Counted from the stretch's first letter, positions 1 to 8,670 are shown. The stretch: 32,910 nucleotides of DNA from Fastidiosipila sp964627125 (GCA_964627125.1 CAZVJQ010000021.1:1-32910), one strand, 5' to 3'. Made by a program: numbers and translations. The notes: generated by a model from the letters alone, not told the origin.

Positions 1-846
1 TACACAATTGGAAATGATAAGGCAATAGGGTTCTCAACAGACAATGAGATGCCATTAACCGAAGTAGAGATACGTGAATTTTATATAGATGAGACTCAAG
101 TCAGCAATCAAGAATTTAAAGAATTCGTAGACGCTACTGGGTATGTAACAGAAGCAGAAGAGTTTAAATGGTCATATGTATTCTATGGACTATATCCAGA
201 AAACTCTGATAAGAAACATATAATTCAAAACTTAAGCTGGTGGTTAGCTGTTGAAGGAGCAAACTGGAAACAACCTGAAGGACCAGATTCTACAATTGAA
301 GATAGAATGGACCACCCTGTAATACAAGTATCTAGAAGAGATGCACTTGCATATGCAAAATGGGCAGGTAAGCGTCTGCCAACGGAAATAGAGTGGGAAA
401 TTGCTGCGAAAGGTGGCACAGATAACACAATATATCCTTGGGGAGATGATGGTGAAGATATAAAGTACGAACATGCAAATACATGGCAAGGAGATTTCCC
501 TAACGAAAACTCTGTAGAAGATGGTTTCTATGGTACTGCTCCTGTTAAAACATTCGAACCAAATGGATTTGGCTTATACCAAATGATAGGTAATGTTTGG
601 GAGTGGTGCTTAAATAGACCAGATAATACTATTGAAGAGCAACTAGATCCGAAATCATTAATGGAAAAACTCGACGAAGATGAAAAGAATTTAGAAGGTA
701 GCGATGAGTTCTTATATGCCACAAGAGGAGGATCATTCTTATGCCATAAATCATATTGTAGACGAGATAGAATTGCCTCAAGGAACAAGAATACAGGAAA
801 CTCAGCTACAAGCAACCAGGGCTTCAGATGTGTTAAGGATGTGTAA
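1..846 (+). CDS. Formylglycine-generating enzyme (sulfatase-activating, SUMF1 family), 5' partial
   Basis: This protein belongs to the SUMF1/FGE family, which oxidises the active-site cysteine of type I sulfatases to formylglycine. The frame is open from base 1; the first ATG (position 49) falls inside the conserved N-terminal part of the domain (FYIDETQVSNQEFKEFV follows shortly), so the true start lies upstream of the window. The C-terminal signature is complete: GGSFLCHKSYC then GFRC near the end. Two cysteines five residues apart (codons 742-744 and 757-759) match the copper-binding catalytic pair of human FGE (Cys336 and Cys341), so this is a true oxygen- and copper-dependent FGE rather than a catalytically silent family member. 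No radical-SAM anSME signature is present. The sulfatase starts three bases after its stop, so the two are co-transcribed and this enzyme very probably activates that sulfatase. Confidence 0.9.
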   Translation, partial: YTIGNDKAIGFSTDNEMPLTEVEIREFYIDETQVSNQEFKEFVDATGYVTEAEEFKWSYVFYGLYPENSDKKHIIQNLSWWLAVEGANWKQPEGPDSTIEDRMDHPVIQVSRRDALAYAKWAGKRLPTEIEWEIAAKGGTDNTIYPWGDDGEDIKYEHANTWQGDFPNENSVEDGFYGTAPVKTFEPNGFGLYQMIGNVWEWCLNRPDNTIEEQLDPKSLMEKLDEDEKNLEGSDEFLYATRGGSFLCHKSYCRRDRIASRNKNTGNSATSNQGFRCVKDV

Positions 847-849
847 GAC

Positions 850-2340
850 ATGAGTAAAAAGAAACCAAATATTATTCTTATAACAGCAGATCAATTCAGA
901 TATGACGGAATTGGAAAACATAACAATCCAGTAATATCTACACCTACACTAAATCAGTGGGCGAGAGAAGGTATAGATTTCCATAATGCTTACTCTGCAA
1001 CACCTACTTGTATTCCAGCAAGAGCTTCTTTAATGAGTGGACTAAGTCAAAAATCTACAGGTATTGTTGGTTATGACGAAAGAGCGGGAAGAAATTTCCC
1101 TGTGACTATGGCGGAAGAATTTACTAAACATGGTTACTATACGAAAGCTATTGGTAAAATGCACACTCATCCAAGAAGAGCATTGTTTGGTTTCCACCAT
1201 ATAGAATTGCATGATGGTTATTTTTATGACACCAGAAAACATAATTTATCTTACTCAGATAGTTATGAAGGAGTAGATGATTATCTACAATTCTTAAAAG
1301 ATGAAAAAAGAGCTCCTCATGATATAACAGATATGACACTTAACCCTAATTCATGGGTTGCAAGACCATGGGCATATGACGAAGATTTACATCCAACTAA
1401 TTGGGCGACAACGAGAGCAATTGATTTTTTAAGAACAAAAGATCCAACAAAACCATTCTTCCTATTCTTGAGTTACGTTAGACCACACTCGCCATTAGAC
1501 CCACCACAACGTTATTTCGATATGTATTTAAGACGTCTAGATGATGATGTTGAACCTATCATTGGGAATTGGGCAAAGCCAAGCCAAACTAACCCTGTAT
1601 ATAGCTTAGATGCTCTCACAGGCAGTTTAGACCCTGATGACTATAGAGACATGTTGGCTGGTTATTACGGAAATATCAGTCATATAGATGATCAATTAAA
1701 TAGATTTATTTTGCACTTACAAGAAGCTGGAGAATTAGAAAATAGTATAATTCTTTTCACATCAGATCATGCAGATCAATTGGGAGAGCATGGTTTGTAT
1801 AGAAAAGGATTTGCGTACCAAGGTTCTATCCATATACCATTAGTCATCTATGATCCAGGTAGATGGCTAGGTCATGACATCAATAAAAATATTGATGAAA
1901 TTGTTGAATTAAGAGATATCTTACCTAGTATGATTGACTTCGCCACAGGAGAGAGCATAGATAATATAGATGGAAAATCAGTTAAAGAGTTAATACATAA
2001 TTCAAGTGATAATATTGTTTGGAGAGATTACTTACATGGTGAACATACATTAGGAGACTGGTCACAACATTTTATTTTAACCAAGGACTGGAAGTATATT
2101 TGGTTCTCTCAGACTGGTGAAGAACAGCTATTTAATATAGGCAAGGATCCTAAGGAACTTAACAATTTGATTGAGTCTGCTGATGATAAAATATTAGATG
2201 AATTAAGACAGTTACTAATTGATGAGTTAAAAGATAGAGCTGAGGGGTTTGTGGAAGATAATAAGCTAATAAGTGGCAGACCACTGAGATCACTTTTGCC
2301 AATTAACGAAGAGTATAAAATTGAGGGATTTAATAATTAA
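850..2340 (+). CDS. Type I (formylglycine-dependent) sulfatase
   Basis: A 496-residue alkaline-phosphatase-superfamily sulfatase. The formylglycine signature CxPxR is seen as CIPAR at residues 54-58, with Cys54 the residue to be modified. An N-terminal metal site is at PNIILITADQ (Asp14), and the second metal motif is TSDHADQLGEHG (Asp306, His307). There is no signal peptide, so the enzyme should act in the cytoplasm on imported sulfate esters. Substrate cannot be told from sequence alone; sulfated sugars or glycosaminoglycan fragments are plausible given the beta-glucuronidase locus elsewhere in the window. The gene lies 3 bases behind the FGE gene, with an AAGGA ribosome-binding site at 835-839 inside the end of that gene. 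The Cys-type motif, as opposed to Ser-type, fits dependence on the neighbouring FGE. Confidence 0.93.
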   Translation: MSKKKPNIILITADQFRYDGIGKHNNPVISTPTLNQWAREGIDFHNAYSATPTCIPARASLMSGLSQKSTGIVGYDERAGRNFPVTMAEEFTKHGYYTKAIGKMHTHPRRALFGFHHIELHDGYFYDTRKHNLSYSDSYEGVDDYLQFLKDEKRAPHDITDMTLNPNSWVARPWAYDEDLHPTNWATTRAIDFLRTKDPTKPFFLFLSYVRPHSPLDPPQRYFDMYLRRLDDDVEPIIGNWAKPSQTNPVYSLDALTGSLDPDDYRDMLAGYYGNISHIDDQLNRFILHLQEAGELENSIILFTSDHADQLGEHGLYRKGFAYQGSIHIPLVIYDPGRWLGHDINKNIDEIVELRDILPSMIDFATGESIDNIDGKSVKELIHNSSDNIVWRDYLHGEHTLGDWSQHFILTKDWKYIWFSQTGEEQLFNIGKDPKELNNLIESADDKILDELRQLLIDELKDRAEGFVEDNKLISGRPLRSLLPINEEYKIEGFNN

Positions 2341-2388
2341 TTTATTGTAGTAAAATATAGATTAGTTAAAGGAATTAAGGAGGCAGTT

Positions 2389-3255
2389 ATGGAAAATAAA
2401 GGAACAATCCTAGTTACAGGTGGTGTTGGATATATTGGTTCACACACACTTATTGAATTGTATAATGCTAATTATAAGGCAATTGTCATCGATGATTTAA
2501 GTAATGCAAGCTTAAAAGCACTTAAGAGAACAGAAGAAATTATTGGTGAAGAAGTTCCTTTCTATGAAGGTGAAGTTCAAAATAGAGCTTTATTAGATGA
2601 AGTTTTTGAAAAATATGAAATCGATGCAGTAATTCACTTTGCAGGATTTAAGGCTGTTGGTGAATCTGTAGCCAAACCTATTGCTTACTATCAGAATAAC
2701 TTGATTTCGACTTTGACCTTATTGGAAGCGATGCAAGATTATAATATAAATAATCTTGTATTTAGTTCTTCAGCTACCGTTTATGGAGTGGATAACGTGG
2801 CTCCTTTAAGAGAAGACTTGAGAACTTCCGCAACTAACCCATATGGTTGGACTAAGGTAATGATTGAACAAATTTGTAGAGATGTTGCAGTAGCTAATCC
2901 AGATTTCTCAGCAGTTTTATTAAGATACTTCAACCCAATTGGTGCACATCCATCNNNNNNNNNNNNNNNNNNNNNNNNNNNNNNNNNNNNNNNNNNNNNN
3001 NNNNNNNNNNNNNNNNNNNNNNNNNNNNNNNNNNNNNNNNNNNNNNNNNNNNNNAATGCTTTTGAGAAAGCCAGCTCAGTAGATATACCTTACGAAATTG
3101 TAGATAGAAGAGCAGGGGATGTAGCTACAGTTTATGCAGATCCTGAACTAGCTAAAACTTTATTAGGTTGGGAAGCTGAATATGACCTAGAAACAATGTG
3201 TAGAGACAGCTGGAATTGGCAAAAGAATAATCCTAATGGATACGAGACTGAATAA
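2389..3255 (+). CDS. galE: UDP-glucose 4-epimerase, interrupted by an assembly gap
   Basis: GalE interconverts UDP-glucose and UDP-galactose (Leloir pathway, cell-wall and capsule sugar supply). The NAD-binding Rossmann motif GGVGYIG (Gly11, Gly14, Gly17), the SSSATVYG strand (around Ser127) and the catalytic pair Tyr152-Lys156 (YGWTK) are all seen, followed by RYFNPIGAHP. The sequence then enters 100 Ns and resumes at NAFEKAS, ending with the usual SWNWQKNNPNGY tail. The start follows a strong AAGGAGG. Compared with the E. coli enzyme (338 residues, recalled), about 87 residues are absent across the gap, but the Ns account for only 33, so the gap length is a placeholder. The gene is probably intact, at about 340 residues, in the organism. 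It is preceded by only 48 bases after the sulfatase and no terminator is seen there. Confidence 0.9.
   Translation: MENKGTILVTGGVGYIGSHTLIELYNANYKAIVIDDLSNASLKALKRTEEIIGEEVPFYEGEVQNRALLDEVFEKYEIDAVIHFAGFKAVGESVAKPIAYYQNNLISTLTLLEAMQDYNINNLVFSSSATVYGVDNVAPLREDLRTSATNPYGWTKVMIEQICRDVAVANPDFSAVLLRYFNPIGAHPXXXXXXXXXXXXXXXXXXXXXXXXXXXXXXXXXXNAFEKASSVDIPYEIVDRRAGDVATVYADPELAKTLLGWEAEYDLETMCRDSWNWQKNNPNGYETE
2955..3054. other. Assembly gap (100 Ns)
   Basis: Exactly 100 consecutive Ns inside galE. Round length and the mismatch with the expected galE length show it is a scaffold gap of unknown true size; alignment with E. coli GalE suggests about 260 real bases are missing. Confidence 0.97.
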
Positions 3256-3281
3256 TATAAACAAAACACACGGGGATTCTT

Positions 3282-3809
3282 ATGAAAAAATCTAATGATA
3301 AAGATTTCAATCTAGAAGATTTAGACAGAGAAGAAATCGATGATTCAAGTGAATATAAGAAAAGGGAAGTTGAACCTGATGAGACAGTCTGGCAAAAACC
3401 AGATACTATTGTTGAATCAGAGCTTAAGGCTAGTACACATAAATCTTCTGAAGACTTAATAAATAAAGCTGCAAATAGCGCTAGATACTCAAGAAATGCT
3501 GAAATAGCAAGAGCAAATAGAGAGCTACTAAAAGAGAGAAGAGCTAGTAGAAGAAATAGAAACATAATTACTTTAGCTGTACTTTTACTTTTAATGGCAG
3601 CTGCACTATTCTTTTTCTACTGGTACCAAGATACAGATCAAGACTGGCGAGATTGGCAAGCAATGCTATTCAATAATGTACAGACTGAAGACGAGAGTGA
3701 AAGTACAACTTCAGAAGAAGAAACTGAAGAAACAACCAGTACTACTACATATGAAATTGTTGAAGTACCTACCAGAGCTAATTGGGTAAATAGAGGTTCA
3801 CAGGAATAG
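3282..3809 (+). CDS. Hypothetical single-pass membrane protein with acidic tails
   Basis: A 175-residue protein that I do not recognise. Residues 1-80 are hydrophilic and rich in charged residues; a very basic stretch (KERRASRRNRN, about 84-94) is followed by one hydrophobic helix (about 95-115) ending in aromatic residues FFFYWY. By the positive-inside rule the N-terminus is cytoplasmic and the short C-terminus outside. The outer part contains an E/S/T-rich low-complexity run (about 135-156). Its ribosome-binding site is GGGGA at 3272-3276. It lies 26 bases after galE and is followed by a terminator, so it is the last gene of that transcript. No catalytic motif is visible. A role at the envelope is only inferred from topology. 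Confidence 0.75.
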   Translation: MKKSNDKDFNLEDLDREEIDDSSEYKKREVEPDETVWQKPDTIVESELKASTHKSSEDLINKAANSARYSRNAEIARANRELLKERRASRRNRNIITLAVLLLLMAAALFFFYWYQDTDQDWRDWQAMLFNNVQTEDESESTTSEEETEETTSTTTYEIVEVPTRANWVNRGSQE

Positions 3810-3828
3810 CAAATAATGTATTTATACT

Positions 3829-3861
3829 AACTCCATTCTATAAATTAGGGTGGAGTTTTTT
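3829..3861 (+). terminator. Rho-independent terminator after the galE unit
   Basis: A 7-bp stem AACTCCA/TGGAGTT (3829-3835 with 3851-3857) leads into a T run. It closes the galE and membrane-protein transcript and isolates it from groES-groEL. Confidence 0.75.
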
Positions 3862-3978
3862 CATGTTTTTCAAGCTGCAAACACAACAAAATTTTCGGTA
3901 AAATATGCATTCATTTCTCGTTTACAAACAGTTAAAAATCAGTATATAAATACTTCCTCAATATGTAACTTTTGAGAA

Positions 3979-4007
3979 TTGACTTTATTTGACTTATAAA
4001 TTAAGAT
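3979..4007 (+). promoter_or_regulatory. Sigma-A promoter of groES-groEL
   Basis: TTGACT (3979-3984) and TAAGAT (4002-4007) are separated by exactly 17 bases. Transcription would start at about 4014, so the CIRCE element lies at the very 5' end of the mRNA, its usual place. Confidence 0.8.
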
Positions 4008-4015
4008 AGTAATGG

Positions 4016-4042
4016 TTGGCACTCTGAAGGATAGAGTGCTAA
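4016..4042 (+). promoter_or_regulatory. CIRCE operator (HrcA binding site)
   Basis: TTGGCACTC-N9-GAGTGCTAA matches the CIRCE consensus TTAGCACTC-N9-GAGTGCTAA with a single difference in the left arm (G for A at the third position). HrcA repression of the chaperonin operon, relieved by heat shock, follows from the established role of this element. hrcA itself is not in the window. Confidence 0.97.
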
Positions 4043-4072
4043 AAATATGACAATATTTGGAGGCAAAATAAA

Positions 4073-4357
4073 ATGACAATTAAACCATTAGGAGCAAGAA
4101 TCTTAATTAAAATGGTAGAAGAAGAAAATCTAACTACAGCAAGCGGTATTGTACTACCTGAATCAGCAAAAGAGAAACCAGAAATAGCTGAGGTAGTGGC
4201 AGTAGGCGAAGGTGATGAGGATACTAAACTAGATTTAAATGAGATGTTAGGTAAGAAAGTAATCATCAGTAAGTACTCAGGTACTAAGGTTACTGTAGAT
4301 GATATCGAATATACAATCGTTAATGCTGAAGATCTTTTAGCAGTTGTCGAAGATTAA
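4073..4357 (+). CDS. groES: Co-chaperonin GroES (Cpn10)
   Basis: A 94-residue GroES, the usual length. It caps the GroEL ring during ATP-driven protein folding in the cytoplasm. The N-terminal strand (IKPLGARILIK), the mobile-loop region around TTASGIVLPESAKEKPE, and the C-terminal VDDIEYTIVNAEDLLAVVE are all recognisable. The start follows GGAGG (4059-4063) with a 9-base spacer. It lies directly downstream of a sigma-A promoter and CIRCE, and 35 bases upstream of groEL, in the standard order. Confidence 0.97.
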   Translation: MTIKPLGARILIKMVEEENLTTASGIVLPESAKEKPEIAEVVAVGEGDEDTKLDLNEMLGKKVIISKYSGTKVTVDDIEYTIVNAEDLLAVVED

Positions 4358-4392
4358 TTGAAAATTATAGAAAATAGGAGAAGGAAGATAAT

Positions 4393-6009
4393 ATGGCAAA
4401 AGAATTATTATATGGCGAAGATGCACGTAAGGCATTAGAGATTGGTGTCAATAAGGTAGCAGATACTGTAAAAATTACTATTGGACCTAAGGGTAGAAAT
4501 GTAGTTTTAGATAAGGCTTATGGCGCACCTCTAGTTACAAATGATGGTGTAACTATTGCTAAAGAAATTGAGCTTGAGAAGAGAGATGAAAACATGGGTG
4601 CTCAATTAGTTAAGGAAGTTGCAACCCAAACAAATGATGTAGCAGGTGATGGTACAACAACAGCAACATTATTAGCTCAAGCAATTGTAAGAGAAGGTCT
4701 TAAAAATATTGCTGCAGGTGCAAACCCAATGATTATCAAAAAGGGTATTGATAAGGCAGTTCGTAAAGCTACAGAAGGAATTGCAAATACATCAACACCA
4801 GTAAAGAACTCAGATGATATTTCAAGAATTGCTGCAGTATCAGCTAATGATGAAGAAGTTGGTACTTTAATTGCTCAAGCAATGGATAAAGTAACAGCAG
4901 ATGGTGTTATCACAATCGAAGAATCAAATACATTAGAAACAAACTTAGAAGTTGTTGAAGGTATGGAATTTGATAAGGGTTATGTTTCATCATACATGGC
5001 TACAGATACAGAGAAGATGGAAGCTAACTTAGATGATCCACTAATCTTAATTACAGATAAGAAAATTTCATCAATCCAAGACTTACTACCTCTATTAGAA
5101 CAAGTATTACAGAGTGGTAAAAAATTACTAATCATCGCAGAAGATATTGAAGGTGAAGCTTTATCCACACTAGTATTAAATAGACTACGTGGTACTTTAC
5201 AAGCAGTTGCTGTTAAAGCTCCAGGATACGGTGATAGAAGAAAAGAAATGCTAGAAGATATCGCTGTATTAACAGGTGGTACTGTAATTACTGATGACTT
5301 AGGTTTAGATTTAAAAGAAACTACAATTGACCAATTAGGTACAGCTAAATCAGTAACAGTTAGAAAAGATAGTACAACTATCGTTGATGGTGCAGGTTCT
5401 AAAGATAATATCGAAGCAAGAATCAGCCAACTTAAGGGTCAAATTGCTAATACAGAATCTGAATATGATAAAGAAAAACTACAAGAAAGATTAGCTAAAT
5501 TATCTGGTGGTGTAGCAGTAATTAGAGTTGGTGCAGCTACAGAAGTAGAAATGAAAGAGCGTAAGCTAAGAATTGAAGATGCACTTTCTGCAACAAGAGC
5601 AGCAGTTGAAGAAGGTATCGTTCCAGGTGGTGGTACAACTTACATGGATATCATCCCAAGCCTAACAAGTCTATTAGATGAGACAACAGGTGATGAAAGA
5701 ACTGGTGTTGCTATTGTTATTAAGGCTCTTGAAGAACCTATAAGACAAATTGCAATTAATGCAGGATTCGACGGTAGTGTAGTTGCTAATGAAGTCAAGA
5801 ATGCAGATACAGGTATTGGCTTTAATGTTATTAGTGAAGAGTATGTGAATATGGTTGAATCAGGAATAGTAGATCCAGCTAAGGTTACAAGATCAGCATT
5901 ACAAAATGCAGCATCTATTACTTCAACATTATTAACTACTGAAGCTTTAGTAGTAGATATCCCTGAAGAGGAAGATAATGCACCTCAAATGAACGGTGGA
6001 ATGTACTAA
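4393..6009 (+). CDS. groEL: Chaperonin GroEL (Cpn60)
   Basis: A 538-residue GroEL, full length. The ATP-binding motifs DGVTIAKEIELE (Asp51 region) and GDGTTTAT (Asp86 to Thr91) and the hinge and apical segments (VEGMEFDKGY, GGVAVIRVGAATEVEMKE, EEGIVPGGG) are intact. The C-terminal tail is short and ends NGGMY in place of the repeated GGM tail of many bacteria, so the flexible plug of the cavity is reduced here. A GGAGAAGGA ribosome-binding region precedes the ATG. It is co-transcribed with groES under CIRCE control and ends at a strong terminator. Confidence 0.98.
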   Translation: MAKELLYGEDARKALEIGVNKVADTVKITIGPKGRNVVLDKAYGAPLVTNDGVTIAKEIELEKRDENMGAQLVKEVATQTNDVAGDGTTTATLLAQAIVREGLKNIAAGANPMIIKKGIDKAVRKATEGIANTSTPVKNSDDISRIAAVSANDEEVGTLIAQAMDKVTADGVITIEESNTLETNLEVVEGMEFDKGYVSSYMATDTEKMEANLDDPLILITDKKISSIQDLLPLLEQVLQSGKKLLIIAEDIEGEALSTLVLNRLRGTLQAVAVKAPGYGDRRKEMLEDIAVLTGGTVITDDLGLDLKETTIDQLGTAKSVTVRKDSTTIVDGAGSKDNIEARISQLKGQIANTESEYDKEKLQERLAKLSGGVAVIRVGAATEVEMKERKLRIEDALSATRAAVEEGIVPGGGTTYMDIIPSLTSLLDETTGDERTGVAIVIKALEEPIRQIAINAGFDGSVVANEVKNADTGIGFNVISEEYVNMVESGIVDPAKVTRSALQNAASITSTLLTTEALVVDIPEEEDNAPQMNGGMY

Positions 6010-6051
6010 TTATCTAATTCAGGCAATTAATTAGTTAAATTGAATAATTAC

Positions 6052-6105
6052 AAGGGTATATTCTCCTAGGTTCGCCTAAATTAATGAATATACCCTTTTT
6101 TTATC
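6052..6105 (+). terminator. Strong rho-independent terminator after groEL
   Basis: A perfect 12-bp stem (6052-6063 with 6086-6097) is followed by a T run (about 6096-6102). Its loop holds a second small hairpin, TAGG-TTCG-CCTA (6067-6078), giving a stacked structure with a UUCG loop. Confidence 0.92.
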
Positions 6106-6144
6106 TCTTGTGAATATGATATTATTGACTGCATGCATATGTAG

Positions 6145-6185
6145 AATAATTATTTAATTGCTACAAATTTAATAATTATTTAATT
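6145..6185. repeat. Two direct copies of a 15-base A/T repeat
   Basis: AATAATTATTTAATT occurs at 6145-6159 and again at 6171-6185, upstream of the next gene; 14 of its bases recur at 14951-14964 upstream of the cyclophilin gene. The region is almost pure A/T, so chance or slippage is a real possibility, and no function is claimed. Confidence 0.45.
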
Positions 6186-6228
6186 AAAATGGTTTAAACT
6201 TTATACGAATTGAACGAGGGAGAAATAA

Positions 6229-6777
6229 ATGCAAAATTATTCAAATTATTCACAAGATGTTTTTATAGAACAATTAGTTAAAAGAAAGAAAGGTCTTAAA
6301 GATTATCTAGTTATAGTAGGACTAGTCTTAGCCTATATTCTAGTTATATTTTTAGTACTAATCTTTTGGCAATATACAGCCTTCTTTGCACCAGTAATTA
6401 TTATATTCCTAGGTTGGGGTGCTTGGTTACTAATTCAACGTCAGAATTTAGAATATGAGTATATTTGTACTAACGGTACTTTAGATATAGATGTTATTTA
6501 TAATAAGAGCAGAAGAAAACGTAGAATGAGCATTGCAGCAAGTAATATGGAAATTTGTGCTCCAGTTACTGATAAGGATTATGACCATTACTTGAGACAA
6601 GGCAAGTACAAGAAAATGGATGTAACAAGTAACACAGGTGAAGAAGGAGTTTGGTTCTTCTCAGGAAGTTACAAAGAAGCTATGTATCTAGTAACCTTCG
6701 AACCAGACGAGAGAATTATTAAAGACTTGAAGAGACATAATCCAAGAGTAGTTAAATACAATGCTATCCAAGGATAA
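6229..6777 (+). CDS. Two-helix membrane protein, DUF6106-like
   Basis: A 182-residue protein with a short basic N-terminus (VKRKKGLKDY), two adjacent transmembrane helices (about 25-46 and 50-69) and a C-terminal cytoplasmic domain of about 110 residues. The domain contains EYEYICTNGTLDIDVIYNKSRRKR and a later EEGVWFFSGSYKEAMYLVTFEPDERI. This order recalls the DUF6106 family of Clostridia, an identification made from memory. The fold of the soluble part may be a small beta-rich PH-like domain, but that is inference. The gene is monocistronic: terminators lie on both sides. GAGGGAG precedes the ATG. Confidence 0.7.
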   Translation: MQNYSNYSQDVFIEQLVKRKKGLKDYLVIVGLVLAYILVIFLVLIFWQYTAFFAPVIIIFLGWGAWLLIQRQNLEYEYICTNGTLDIDVIYNKSRRKRRMSIAASNMEICAPVTDKDYDHYLRQGKYKKMDVTSNTGEEGVWFFSGSYKEAMYLVTFEPDERIIKDLKRHNPRVVKYNAIQG

Positions 6778-6812
6778 TTTCTAAATATATTTAGATTAAA
6801 ATTTTAAATTAC

Positions 6813-6850
6813 AATTCTAGTTATTTTAAGTTAAGATAACTAGAATTTAT
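6813..6850 (+). terminator. Hairpin after the DUF6106-like gene, probable terminator
   Basis: A perfect 12-bp inverted repeat, AATTCTAGTTAT/ATAACTAGAATT (6813-6824 with 6836-6847), extendable inward by a few pairs, is followed by only a broken T tract. The stem is entirely A/T-rich apart from four G-C pairs, so its efficiency is uncertain. Confidence 0.6.
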
Positions 6851-6920
6851 TAAGTTTATAAACTAGCTAAATTACGAATAATAAAAGAGCAAATTAAGAT
6901 TAGTTGGAGGAAATTTACGA

Positions 6921-7874
6921 ATGATTGAAATACGAAATCTCGTAAAAAATTATGGAGATATAAAGGCAGTTGATAATGTCTCCTTCGATGTTAAAGAAGG
7001 AGAAGTTCTAGGTTTCTTAGGACCTAATGGTGCTGGTAAATCTACAACGATGAATATTATCGCTGGAGCTATATCTGCTAGTACTGGAACAGTAACTGTA
7101 AATGGTTTTGATGTTTTAGAACAAGCTGAAGAGGCTAAGGCAAGTATTGGTTATTTGCCAGAACAACCACCTTTATATACAGATATGACAGTTATTGAAT
7201 ATCTAAAATTCATTGCTGAATTAAAACAAGTACCTAGAGCTGAACGATTAGAACATATTGCGAAAATTATGGCTCAATTAAAAATATCTGACGTTAGAGG
7301 TAGACTTATTGGTAACCTTTCTAAAGGTTATAGACAGCGTGTAGGAATTGCCCAAGCACTAGTTGGAGATCCTGAAGTTGTAATTCTTGATGAACCTACA
7401 GTTGGTTTAGACCCTAAACAAATTCTAGATATTAGAAAAGTTATTAGAAATTTAGGTAAGAAGCATACTGTTATTTTATCTTCACATATTCTTTCTGAAG
7501 TTCAAGCAACTTGCGACAGAGTTGTTATTATCGCTAACGGTAAGCTTGCATATGAAGGTGAAGTAGATAACATTGGTGCAACAACAGATGGTATTTCTAA
7601 GATAGAAATTACTGCAAAATCCACAGGAAATAAAGTTGCTCAGATTCTAAAATCAATCCCTGGTATTGACAATATCAAATTAACTTCAAGAGATGATGTT
7701 TATTCAACTTACGAGTATGAGACTGAGGCTGACTTAGATCTTAGAGAAAATGTGTTTAATGCTTTTGCAAAATCTAACATTGCTCTGGTCGGTATTAAAT
7801 CGCTAAATGCTAGTTTAGAAGATATTTTCTTAAGTGTAACTAGTGGTAATTTTAACGAAAGTAGGGAAGTATAA
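6921..7874 (+). CDS. ABC transporter ATP-binding protein (GldA/CcmA type)
   Basis: A 317-residue ATPase with a full nucleotide-binding domain: Walker A GPNGAGKST (about 34-42), Q-loop EQPP, signature LSKGYRQRVGIAQAL, Walker B VVILDEPTVGLDP, and the H-loop SSHIL. A C-terminal accessory region of about 90 residues is typical of drug- and export-type ABC-2 ATPases such as GldA. It pairs with the ABC-2 permease that begins one base after its stop codon, then a GldG-like protein and a DUF4340 protein, a known arrangement in anaerobic Bacillota. Substrate is unknown; despite the Gld name there is no sign of gliding motility. The start follows GGAGG. Confidence 0.93.
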   Translation: MIEIRNLVKNYGDIKAVDNVSFDVKEGEVLGFLGPNGAGKSTTMNIIAGAISASTGTVTVNGFDVLEQAEEAKASIGYLPEQPPLYTDMTVIEYLKFIAELKQVPRAERLEHIAKIMAQLKISDVRGRLIGNLSKGYRQRVGIAQALVGDPEVVILDEPTVGLDPKQILDIRKVIRNLGKKHTVILSSHILSEVQATCDRVVIIANGKLAYEGEVDNIGATTDGISKIEITAKSTGNKVAQILKSIPGIDNIKLTSRDDVYSTYEYETEADLDLRENVFNAFAKSNIALVGIKSLNASLEDIFLSVTSGNFNESREV

Positions 7875-7875
7875 T

Positions 7876-8661
7876 ATGTCTAGAGTTTGGACAATAGCTA
7901 AACGTGAATATTTAGGTTACTTTAAAGTTCCAATGGGCTGGATTCTAGCAGCCATTTATTCTGCCGTAGCTGGATTTTACTATTCATTAATGTTGAGCAC
8001 AGGTTATGTAGATACCTCAGCAGTATTACAATTTATTAGAGGTCTATTCTTTGTGATTATTCCTTTACTAACAATGAGAACATTCTCAAATGACCAAAGA
8101 GATGGAACCTTTATTCTATATTCAACATCACCAGCTACTAGTGGTCAGATTGTCACAGGTAAATACTTAGGAAGTTTACTAATTTTCTTAACTATTTCAT
8201 TTATTAATATAATTTTTATTATAACTACAATCTTATTTGATGGAAATATAGATATTAAGTTCTGGGGAACATTGATAGCATTCTTGCTTACTGCTTTTGC
8301 CTATATAGCAATAGGTAACTTCACATCAGCATTAACTGATAATCAAATTATTTCAGCGACAATATCATTTGTTATTTTCATAGCATTTGAATTATTTAAT
8401 TCTATTAGTGCAATGATAGGTTCTGGTATAACAAGTTTAATTAACAATTTAGACTTCGGAAATAATATCTCTGCAGCAGTGGAGCAGAACATTGGACGAG
8501 CTGTTACAAATGGTTTGAACTGGCTCAATCCTGCAAGTAAGTTAACTGGCTTTTACCAAGGTACTTTTGATTTAGTTTCTGTAATCTATTTCATTAGTCT
8601 AATTGCCATTTTCCTATATATTACCGCTCAAGTTATAGAGAGCGCACGTTGGAAGAAATAG
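7876..8661 (+). CDS. ABC-2 type permease (GldF-like)
   Basis: A 261-residue membrane protein with about six hydrophobic segments. It opens with MSRVWTIAKREYLGYFKVP, the amphipathic entry typical of ABC-2 permeases, and includes the conserved SNDQRDGTFILYSTSP segment between helices two and three. The ATG at 7876 is chosen because AGGGAAG lies just upstream (7863-7869) and because it gives the canonical N-terminus; an in-frame start at 7843 would overlap the ATPase gene. Positioned one base after the ATPase gene, it is translationally coupled and should form the membrane channel with it. Confidence 0.88.
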   Translation: MSRVWTIAKREYLGYFKVPMGWILAAIYSAVAGFYYSLMLSTGYVDTSAVLQFIRGLFFVIIPLLTMRTFSNDQRDGTFILYSTSPATSGQIVTGKYLGSLLIFLTISFINIIFIITTILFDGNIDIKFWGTLIAFLLTAFAYIAIGNFTSALTDNQIISATISFVIFIAFELFNSISAMIGSGITSLINNLDFGNNISAAVEQNIGRAVTNGLNWLNPASKLTGFYQGTFDLVSVIYFISLIAIFLYITAQVIESARWKK

Positions 8662-8670
8662 GAGGTAGTC

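Noticed and set aside
3862..3978. Further gene or regulatory RNA upstream of the groES promoter
   Set aside because: No open frame with a ribosome-binding site and no stable hairpin were seen in this A/T-rich stretch.
7843..7875. Earlier start for the ABC-2 permease
   Set aside because: It would overlap the ATPase gene by 32 bases and add an unusual N-terminus; the ATG at 7876 has its own ribosome-binding site and the family's normal start.
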